From Glandiceps talaboti (Eukaryota; Hemichordata; Enteropneusta; Spengelidae), in the NCBI RefSeq assembly GCF_964340395.1, contig NC_135550.1, forward strand, positions 30,582,676-30,646,675: a stretch of DNA of 64,000 bases, in the 5' to 3' direction. The position numbers were made by a program, and so were the translations under genes. Below are positions 49,201 through 61,300 of this stretch, one piece after another. Each line of letters begins with the position of its first letter. Position 1 is the stretch's first letter. Below the pieces are notes generated by a model. It made no database searches, was not told the origin of the DNA, and worked only from the letters and a program-made list of their open reading frames with translations.

Positions 49201-52200
49201 GTAAAGGAAAGTACTTTCCTTTCCATGTCATAAACACTTATCTTCTGATACTGTAAGTACATGCAAATGTAAGAATCCTCAAGATGATGGATTTGGGTAA
49301 TTCCACTGTCTGACTATACTGTGGTCACTTTTAATTTCAACTTTCATACATAACTTCATATAATACTGACAGAGATAAAGTTGCCATTTTAGAATCTTGT
49401 TTTGCTAAAAACTTGTTTCCAAAAAGGTAACTATACCTATGCTAACTATATCTAATAGAGTTCAAAATCAATTTCTATTCTGCTATAATTCATCATATCT
49501 AACATAGATCGATGACAAACATTTTTATGCAAAGTTTCCACTGCAAAAGTAAGAACACTACACTCTGCATTTACAGTTCTTTGCTGGTAAAGGTCAAAGC
49601 CTAATCTATTCTCGAGACAATCTTTCAAATAAATGGGGTTTAACCAAATTTTAACATACCTTATTAGTAATTTGTTCTTGTAATTTTTTGTTATTATCTC
49701 TTTCAGTTGTCAATGATGCTTGTAGTTTCTTAACCATAGCTTGAAGTTTGCCTGCTGCGGTACCTAATTCTTTGGTCAATCCTTTTTCTTTCTGTACATC
49801 AGCTTTCAGTGTTTCTATTTGCTGTGTAAAATAAAGAGACATGTAAATAGAATGCCCTCAACAAATACAGAGGAAATGACACAAGGACCTTAGCCCATGT
49901 CTTTATCCAAGGTTGTCATCATACTGTCACTCACATAAACAATTTATACTTGTCCAAAAATACTGGAAACTACACTGTGACCCACAATAGAGGTTAAATT
50001 CATGTCAGGGAACTATTCTTTCCAAAAAAGTCTTCCCCATAAGAAAATGCAATATGGATTTTCAGGCCTCTTTGAGATGTGCAATTATTTATCTCAGTGA
50101 TTTGGGATTTTCATTCAAAAATGTTTCCTGCCACCACTTCCTATATCTACTTTCTATATCTATACACAACATAGAACTAGCAAATTATCTAAGCACAAGG
50201 GCAATTAATTTCACATGGAAGTTACAAACATTTGTTGAGTGAATTCCACTATTTACCTTTTCAAGTTCAGTGATCTTAGCAACACTATCTCCACTCTCCT
50301 TGGCAGTGGTCAGATCATTCTGTAGTTGTTCAATCTGTTTGCTGGCAGCTTCTAGATCTTCAGTTTGTTTCTGTTTCTGTGCCTGGACATCAGACAACTC
50401 CTTCTGGCTGGCTTCTAGCTGAGATTTCACCTAACAGTCAGAAAGATGATATGTCATTATTATATTCTATATGTGGTTCAACATTGTTTGGATAACTTTT
50501 CACTGTGTTTATCTATTTCAAGAAGTAAGTTTTGTACACACAATATTAGCTTTTTTTTGTTTCAGTCATAAGCATGGACCCCCCCCCCCCCCCCTTTCCT
50601 AAATTGATGTTACATTTCATACCTATACTTAGACATGAAATGATGGAGAGTTTAACTCATTAGAAACTACGCTTTAATTTAACAGAATTGCATTGCACTG
50701 AAATGATGTGCGGGCGTAAATACATTTGATAGCCTCCATTGTCCCTACAATGTGACAAAGATTCAGTATTATAGTTTGAAAACCAAAGTTATGAACAATC
50801 ATCATGCACACAAATACATGGTAAACATGTTATATGATGAATACAAACAGCTTGCATTCATTCATATAGCAGCTACAGTAAAACTAGGAATGCAGCAGCC
50901 ATACACACATAATATACAGCTGTAACACAAGGCACTCCAGATACACTTTGATCTGTACAAAGCTTTATGCTGCAGTGCCATTCAACATTGATAGTAGCTA
51001 GAGAGTCAAGTGAGATTTGTAAGATTTGCTGACTGCTGATGTCCATTGTAGGGTTGGCATGATGTATGATGGGTTTCATAGAAAGGACTGTACTTAGAGC
51101 AAGAAAGTATGAATGCAAGAGATGAACACCTGTTGGTGTATTGTCATTACAATATAATCATCTATGAACACGATCACATTATATCAGTTGGAAAATGTAG
51201 TAAAAATGAATATCCTGAAAAAAAACCTAATTCTATTTTTAGATAAAAACTTTAAAATTGCAAATGACATGCTGAACATAACTGTCATTGTATTCTGGTT
51301 GTAAATTGTAGCTATAAGTATTTGCTCTCAAAATCTAATAAAGGTAGTGAGAGTTCTACTCCTGTCCAATCTGATTAAAATCTGATGTAGTGAATACAAC
51401 ACAATTTCTTTATTTACCTCTGTTTCCTATGTTTATTATTGTTTGTTCTTTTTTGTTCTGTGAGTGAGTGAATTCTTTCTACAACTAACACAGTACCATA
51501 GGTGTACACATTCAAATGCTGTGTGCTGACTCAATCAATGAGAAGTGTATTACATCAAAAACACAGAGGTACAGTACCTCAGAACACTCTGTTCAAAGAG
51601 AGCTTGAGCACAGACAAAGATGTTACTGCTATTGTTCTGGTTGTTTTCAACTTCAACCTTGGATTGTTAACTGTAAGGTGGATTTTGATTGGCTGTTCAT
51701 ACATGCAAGATTTGAACATGTCAGATGTAAGAAGAGGTACTCACAGAACAAAACTATCGAAAACAAATGACAATAAATGAATGAAATAGAAGTAAATAAA
51801 GCAATCCAGGCATATTCACTCCATCAGATTTGAATCAGATTGTGATCTACCATACAGCCATATGTTGGAGTTCAAAGTAGCTGGCATAGTGGTAAACAGT
51901 AAGTAGTATTGTAACTTATTGATAGAATGACATTTTATGACAAACAAAGAACATGGAATGATTTTATACAACAAAAATATTTCTGTAACAATCTTTAGTC
52001 TTCACTGAGAAAAAACTTTGAACATTTTACTGCAGTGATTTGCAAGTTTTCAATTAAAAATACAGAAAAAATTGTGTCAGTTACAGAGTACATGTTGACT
52101 TCTTTGATGGGAGAAAGATGCAAGATCCACTCTATGAAGATCCAAACGGGAATGCTTAGCATGTTTGTATTGGAAAAAATGACAGGAAAGGGAAAACATG

Positions 52201-55200
52201 GAATATGATCAGTACTTTCCATGAGTTTAAGGAAAGTACTTGCGGTACAGAATAAGTTAGAGCGTCTCGTATATTGATGCAAAGGTATATAGGTACTGGT
52301 TGATGCAAAACTTGAATACATGCACTTTGACAATGACACGAGAGTACATTAGCATGGGCATAGGAGCTTGTTAGTGTTTGTTCAGCATTAGATGGCCTAT
52401 ATGATGAGAAAACAGCAAATGAAGCGCAGCACAGCTTTATGCAATGTTAACACAGGGGGATGATATTTGACAATGGTCAAAATGTCTAGCCATGACTTGT
52501 AAGAAACATGCAAGCACTGCACTGCACAAAGTAAGTCATGGCTATTTAGTCATCCCTCAACACAGGGATACTCACAGATTCAACTTGTGCTGCATCAACT
52601 TTGTTGGCAGACTCTTGCTTGACTGTTTCAAGGTCTGTCTGCAGCTGCTTGACATTTTGCTTCGCACCTGTCAATTCTTCAGACATCTTGTCTTTATCTT
52701 TCTTGGCCTCATCTAATTCACCATCTTTCTGGGAACTTGCTTGTTTCAGTTTCTCTACTTCAGTTTTGAGAACTCCGACATACTCATTTGTAGCTTCGAA
52801 AGCTTCTGCTTTCTTCTGGATCTCAGACATCGTAGCTGGGTCTACTTTTCCTTCCAAGTCCTTCCTAGCAGACTCAAGCTCATCTCTGACTTCTTGGATT
52901 TTTTTCCTTACTTCCTCAGTTTCCCCTGTTTTACTTTGTAATTCTGATTTCAAACTGTCAAACTCTGAAGCATCCACTTTGCCTTCTAGTTGTTTCCTTG
53001 CAGTATCAAGATCAGCTTGTAACTCCTCAATGTCTTTGTTAGCAGTTTCTAATTTCTGTGTTTTCTCTTGGTTCTCTATTTTCAGATTCTCTGCTTCTCC
53101 TACAACATCTGTTTGGCTCTCTAACTGTTTCTTCAACTCTTCAAGTTGGTTCCTTAATGTTTCTAGTGTGGCATTCACAGATTCAAGTTCTTCATCTTTT
53201 TTCTGCATGTCTTCTTTCAACTGTTCTGCCTCGCTAGCATCAGTCTTGCCTTCCATCTCTTTTTTCACTCCATCAAGCTCACTCTTTAACTCCTCAACAG
53301 TTTTGTTGGCTGCATCAAGCTCTCCTTGAAGTTTATCTTTCTCAGATTTCACCTCCTCAAGTGTTGACACCTCAACTCTTCCTTCAAGTCCTCTCTTAAC
53401 TTCTTCAAGTTCTGCTTTGAGGTTTTCTTCCACTTTCTTCAACTCTTCCACTTCACCAGCCTTTTGATCTCGTTCTGCCCTAAGACCTTCAAATTCACTT
53501 TTGTCAACTTTGCCTTCTGAAATTTTCATAACACTATCAACCTCTCCTCTCAACTGTTCCATAGTTTTATTCCCTTCTTCAAGGTCTTGGTTTTTCTTTG
53601 CAACATCAGCTTTTATTTGTTCTAGCTCATTATCATTCTCAGTTCTGCTTTGGTTAGCTGCCTCAAGATCAGACTTTAGTTGTTCCATATACTTATTTGC
53701 AGTGTCCAGTTCCTCCGATTTCTTCTGTAGCTCTGATTTCGATACTTCTAAATCTGCACTGGCTTTAGTCTCCAGCTCTTGTCTGACATTTGCCAGCTCA
53801 GCTTTCAAATCTTCAACAGTTTTAGATGCCTGTTCTAATTCGTCTATTTTCTGTTGATTCACTGTTTTCAGATTTTCAATGTCTTTAGAGACAGCTTCAG
53901 TTGATTGTGCTTTCACAGTTTCAAGTTCTGATTTGAGCTGCTCTAATGTCGATTTTGCACTCACTAACTCTTCATTTTTCTGATCATTCTCAGACCTGAG
54001 CTGATCAATGTCAGTTCTATCAGTTTCTGTGACTTTCTTAGCCTCCTCTATCTGTGATTTTAACTCTTCAATATTCTTATTGGCAGCTTCTAACTGCTGT
54101 GTTAAACTTTCCTTTACTGCTTGAATTGCAGAGATATCAGACATCTGGTCTGTTTGACTTTTCTTTTCTTCCTCTAGTTGTTCTAGGGACTGTCTTGCTT
54201 TCTGCAAGTCGTCTGCAATACTTTGTTTTTCTACAGACAGTGTTTTATTTTCTGTTTGACGACTTTCTATTTGTTGTTGTAACTAAACAGAAACAAAGAA
54301 AACAAGGAGATAGGAAAGGAAAGACAGAAACACAACAACCACAAAACACAACAAAACAAAACAAAACAGCACTCCTAAGTTACCTTATCCCTTACAATAC
54401 ACAGTCCTAGAATTTATAACAAGTAAACCTACTAGGAACGGTTGCCAATTTACTGAACATCTTCCAAAGGAGGGCAACACTGCATAACAATACACACTTT
54501 TATCATACACACAGTTCAAATAGCCTTTCCGATGGCATTAGGGAACCTCGCTATTGGCAGGGTCCAACCTAAAACATGTACATGTACATCATACACAATA
54601 TACCTACAGACATGACAATAAAATCACAACTTAGGAACATTGGAAATTTCATTTGGGATGTTTTAGGATACAACATTCACACAACCTACCTCCTCTATTG
54701 AGCTGGCCCTGGCATTTGCTTCTTGTAGCTGACCTTGTAAATGTTTAACTTCTTCAATTTTCTGCAGTAAGAGAAAACAACGTCATTATTTGAACTTGGT
54801 GGGAGGGGTGCTCTGAAAGTAAGCATTTCTGTGATATTGGTTATACTTTATAAATTTTGTGCAAAGGGGTCGGTGGCCTAATGTACTGAATAGAACTACG
54901 TATCTCATAGATTGTATAGATAGATGTTGTCTCACCTGATTGCGTTCGCCTTCTGCATGCTGTACTTTTTCTTGCCATTTTTTCTCTTCTGCTTCCACAC
55001 TACCTTGTAATTTATTAAGAATTGATTCCTGCAAACAGAATGAATAGAGTTTTGCTGAGATGATGTAATTTTTCTAGTGTCTCATGGTCATAATCAGTGT
55101 ATTTGCTAAGGGTGGTAAGTAGGTAAAATCTATCGGTGTTACCAGGTAATTTAACCTGGTTAATTTTACCTGACATCAAGTATCAACTAAGTCATATCAT

Positions 55201-55349
55201 TATTTTTCTAACATTTAAAAAGCAACAATAACCAGGTAATAATTACTTTGATATGTTATCTGTAGAGATAGACTGCTAAAAACTCAACAACTATTAGTAA
55301 GAATGTAGACATTTTGTGCTATTCATTCTGCATGAGCTTTTTTTCAATA

Positions 55350-55392
<43 letters not shown>

Positions 55393-58300
55393 AGACAGAG
55401 ATTAAGTTGCTAACTTACTGTATCACCTAGTACAGATTGATAGTGTTTACATTGTGATGTTAATTTCTCATTTTCTTCCGTTAAATCAGCCAGCTTTGCT
55501 GTAGCATCCTCTGCCTGTAATCACAACAAACATCATATCGTTAGTATTGGAATTTCAACTGCAAGAATGGATCTGATACAAGTAGTTTTAATAAAAGACC
55601 AAAGTCAACATTTTTGGCAGATTTCTGTAAAGTTCAGACACTGATTTAAAGACCCAAGATTCAATCCACGGTTCTAGCATTAATGCTACATTATCTGTCA
55701 TGTCGACACTGATTTAAAGACCCAAGATTCAATCCACGGTTCTAGCATTAATGCTACATTATCTGTCATGTCGACACTGATTTAAAGACCCAAGATTCAA
55801 TCCACGGTTCCAGCATTATTGCTACATTATCTGTCATGTCGACACTGATTTAAAGACCCAAGATTCAATCCACGGTTCTAGCATTAATGCTACATTATCT
55901 GTCATGTCGACACTGATTTAAAGACCCAAGATTCAATCCACGGTTCTAGCATTAATGCTACATTATCTGTCATGTCGACACTGATTTAAAGACCCAAGAT
56001 TCAATCCACGGTTCTAGCATTAATGCTACATTATCTGTCATGTCGACACTGATTTAAAGACCCAAGATTCAATCCACGGTTCTAGCATTAATGCTACATT
56101 ATCTGTCATGTCGACACTGATTTAAAGACCCAAGATTCAATCCACGGTTCTAGCATTAATGCTACATTATCTGTCATGTCGACACTGATTTAAAGACCCA
56201 AGATTCAATCCACGGTTCTAGCATTAATGCTACATTATCTGTCATGTCGACACTGATTTAAAGACCCAAGATTCAATCCACGGTTCTAGCATTAATGCTA
56301 CATTATCTGTCATGTCATAAGGATTAGATAGGATTATATTTTTTATTCATGATAACTTTTTCTATAGTTCCTTCAGACAACTGTTTTTCTTGTTCACATT
56401 TTAATCCTACTGTGACATGGGCCTATAAAAAGGTGGTACTGCTGAGAATGTTGATAGAAATTCTATTATGTAGACATGAAATTAAAATACTCACTTGTGG
56501 TTCAGAGGCTGCCCGTTTTAAAACTTCAATGGCGTCTTTTTCAAAAGCTACAACCCAATCTTTGTGGGCCTGAAGAAGAATAGAAGAAAATGTCAATCAT
56601 GTAGTTAGATATGGTCACATTGTAAAGTAAGTGTCAAGAGAAAAGACACAGTAAGACAAATACTGTCAAGTTTCAATATCTTATCTTTTTCACATCAAAA
56701 TATGGTAAATTCATGTCTGAATTTCATCTTGTGTGTACTATTTTGGATGATACTGGACACTCCAAATCACTGACAAGGTAAACTTAATGTTTTATAAGAC
56801 ACTACCTCAGTATATGTCAAACAATAATAAACAAATAGCCATCTTTCTCTTGACCATATATTACTAGTCATAAGTAGTAAATGTAATTAGATTAAAAGTG
56901 TAAAGAATTAACCGATTTCAGACTTGGCGAATAATAAAATTTTGTAATTGAATGATCTAATTTCTATCATTCACATATATTTATTTCTGTTTTAGTGCAA
57001 CAGTCTGGCAATTAACACTATAAACCTTAACAGTATGCCCTCTAGTAGCCAAATGATAGTCAAATTTTGTTGTTCTTGGTCAACATGATAAAAACTGGCA
57101 TTTCTTGTGAGTCACCACCTAGTAAGATATAGGAGAACACCAAATTTTGGTGCGTCACTAGAAATTGTGTGCATCAACAGGCGTCAAATTGGCTTAGAGG
57201 GCACACTGACCTTAACTGACTCCAGAGTGGGTGAATTTCATAATTACATTTTGTAATTGATACAATTTCTATTATTCGCATTCATTTATTTCTGTTTTTG
57301 TACAGCAGCATGTAGTCTGGCAATTAACACTATAAACCATTACCAGTCCAGACTGAAATTGATATACTTTCTACTACTCCTATTCTTCTTGTTGGCACAG
57401 CAGTAGATAATCAGGCAATTAACCCTACAAATCCTATTGTTAAGTTATATTAAATTACCTACTTTCTAGAAAAATGTGACAACAGAGAGATAATAGCAGA
57501 AATGGAAACATACCAAGGAAGATTCTACACTGACATCTGGGAAGAGCCTCTGAAATGCATCTTTGGCTACTGTTTGTTCTTCTGCTAAACTTTTCTTCAA
57601 TTTTTCCTGTAAATAATATATAGTGACATTTTATTCATCATTTTATACACCTCCATCAGTTGTCCAATTCTATATCACACTAAACAAATCGTCTTTGCAC
57701 ACTACACAATATGTGCTGATAATGACTGCAATATTACTTGTACCTAGTTTTACTCATTCACAGATGCAAACTTATCATTAGCACAACTTTAAATCACAAT
57801 CATGTTTATCAGATCAGTAAAACATAGTAATAATATGTTCTTGTACCAAGACCAAGGGTTCTTATAACTTACAAGTAACATCAACATGAACAGGGGAACG
57901 TTACTTTTAAGTAATTTAGATTATTTTTTATTTTCCAATCATATAATGTGTATTTTTATCATGTGAAGCGCATTGAGATTTTTATGCAATTATGTAATGC
58001 GCTATATACGAAATAAATATTATTATTATTATTATTATTATTAATAAAAACCCTTGGTCGTGGTACAAGAATGTATTATTCTATTTTAAAATGTTTTATT
58101 TAAAATATTACGATTAACTTTAACGATTAAGTTAAATTCAGTATTTGTTACATCTCACCTTCACCATTGGTTTGTACAGATAAACACTAGGTCTGACATA
58201 ATTATAAATATGAAAATTATTTATTACAATTTTTATGAAAATAAGTTTCTGAGTCTTCTGTTGACATATTTTGAGTTTAATTTTATTGTTTGCTTCAACG

Positions 58301-61300
58301 TCAGTCAATATTTTGAGTTATTAATCTAAAGTTCTCTTCAAAATAATCTTCAAGTGGTATTAGGTGAGCTACAGAGATTTGATTCAAGGATCTGACAGAC
58401 GTCATCATTTGCTGACCACTAAATATGACCAAAAAACATGTCTTCAGGTGTTAGTTTATTTATTCTTAATTTGACCTTGATAATTAGTAGTTTATATACT
58501 TTAATGATTATATAGAAGAGGGAGGAAAGGGTAAACAATTATCCTGGGATACAAATGTGAAGTGTTATTTGCTTTATTTGTATTTGATGAACATGTGAAT
58601 GTTGAAAGATGAAGTTACACAACACATTACATACATATTTGGTGCAGTACAAAGTTTTTAATTTATTTGTAAATACTAATCAACACGGATGAGTCTTCAT
58701 CAAAACATGACATACAAAATTTTAATTTATTTGTAACTATTATTCAACACAGAAAAGTCTTCATCATAACATCACATACAAAGTTTAAGAACATTCTCAC
58801 ATTTTGTTGTAGTCTGTTGACTTTAGTAGATGCAGTGAAGAATTGTATGCAATGACAGCTGGTAACATTTGGGCAAGCCTTTATATAACAACAATGTAAT
58901 AGCTGATAACACTTTCTCACAAATTGTTGTTTCTAGATACCAGACCAAGTTTTGTTGACAGATAATTTTACATATGATTGACTGAGTGGAATAGCACATT
59001 GTTGCCTTGTAAAGACAGCCCAAAATCTTATTTATAGTTTGTGTTTCCCATGACTACTAAACTTGACAATAAAGATTGTTTACTATAGTATTATCATAGT
59101 TTAGAAATGAGTATAAGATCACCTTGGGGTTGACCCCTAAGTGATGAAATAGAGCATACACATAAATCAATGTCATGATATGGATGCATTGTCAATACTC
59201 ACATGCTACAATATCAGGAGATGAGGCAAGCATATATGCAATAGGAAAACAAGAAATACAAAAAACAAGCAGTGACGATGGTGCACAATTTGATGGGAGT
59301 GAAATTACCTTACTTAAAATGGCACACAATCAGGAGTTTGAAAAAAGAACAATATGGATTAACTTTTGATGAAAAACAATCAAAATGAAAATATTCATAA
59401 CCATTAAAAAGAAATGATTGCTGTACTTTACTATCCCTTCACCAAAAACTTCCCAAGATTACATATTCCAGCCTTTAAATGTAGTTGTTGTCATGACTAC
59501 ATCTTGCCAAAAGAAACTTTACAGAAGAAAGCAATTTTTCCCAACTTCATCCTATGTTTCTCACCTCAGAACTTTTAACTGCTTCTGTTACTTTATCCTT
59601 GGTGGATTTTTCTGCAGCTGAAACAGCATCCATTGCTTTCCAATTCTTTTCTCTTAAATCCTACAAGACATACACAGTTGAAACAAAGTTGGGTTTAATA
59701 CACTATCAACTTTCATTTTGGTGAATATTAGAAATACTTGGAATAGGTTTGTATCACATATCAATTACCGATATAATGAATGGCAATCCTTGCAGCTAAC
59801 CTTAACCCTCTCTATAAGGGTTTTGCAAACAGGGGCAAACTGGAGACGGGAGTACAGTACTACCTTGGGTAAATCTTAAGAAAGATTAGCTAGTTTCACA
59901 AACCTACAGTATTATGTAAAGTTTCATCTAAATTCATAATAATGAGGCCTGTCCTTGGTTTTATCAAGTACACTGTACTGGTAATGGTATAATGGGAATG
60001 TTAATAAAATATATTTCATTTCTGTGGTAGGTCAGTGAATGATACCTAATACTAAGCTGTAATATCACACTTGTAAAGTCATGATGGCCGAATGGTTAGA
60101 GTGGCCGGCTTGGGATCTAGCTTGCAGGTTTGGCACTCACTGCTGCCATTTGTTTCCAATGGCTAAAGTCCTTGGGGCAAGATTGAACCATGACTGTGCC
60201 TCAGTCAACCCAGCTGTATAATTGGAGACCTTGTTGGATAGGGTTGCAAAGTGAATGCTTTAATCCTATGTGCTTATAGAGGCTGCAATTGATTGTATGC
60301 TCTCCATTGTGGAGTTAAGGAGGTCAAAGTACCATTGGTCTATAACAATCCTGATCCATACCCAGGGTAATACAATGTAATTGTGAGCACCCAAAGCTCT
60401 CACTGGAAGGTATATTTTAAGTACTTATTATTATTATCATTACTTACATTATTTTTCTTCTTTTGTTGTTCTAAAGTTTCAGTAAGTTTATTGATATCCT
60501 CTTTTCTAGAGTTGATCTCCTCTTGTAGCTGTTCTATGGCTTTAACTTTTTCACCTAAACTGTAAGATTAAAATCACAAAAAGATCACATATTACAAACT
60601 GTGGATTAGTAAATAAATAATTCCTATTACTACTCCACCTATTTATCAGTAGAGTTCCTTTATGTCAAATTTACAACCATTGGGTTTCAGAACTGTTTAA
60701 CATTGGATATTTACAATTGCTATTTTGAAACTATTATTAAATATTACTATACCGAGTACAAAGTACTAACAGTGAATGGAATGATCAACAGACTGGGAAA
60801 AACATTGTCATCATCACTTCATTGTGATAACAAGCATCACAAGCAGTTCTCCATATGATCGAATCCTTTAAATTTGGTAAGCTTTTGGTTCTAAAAATGA
60901 CTACACTTCTGTATAAATCACATGACTGAACCTCATATGCTGTAATGGTATGAGAGCCTCAGAGGGAGAAACCCAATTTGAGTGGAAAATACATGGCATT
61001 CTGTTACTTACAGGTTTTCGTGTTCTTCTAATGAGATGCTATTTTTATTACTAGAATTTTCATTGATATCTCCATTGGGTGCACCATCAGGTTGAGCTGG
61101 TGCTTCTTGGCCTTCTGCTTCCACTCTTGTCCCTGCTACCTTCAGCTGGGATGATAGTGCTTCATTTTCCCTCTGCAATTCCTGCAATTATTGACATTCA
61201 GTTAATTTCTGAACTTGGGTCTATATGTAAGAGAAAACTGCTAACCTCCAATTTTGTGTTTGTAAAACATATTTCCAACATTTCGTAGGGATAACATGTG

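Noticed and set aside
52601-53329. Plus-strand open frame of 242 codons, serine and phenylalanine rich
   Set aside because: It lies antisense to the in-frame, spliced coiled-coil exon. The Ser/Phe-rich content is the mirror of Glu/Lys codons.
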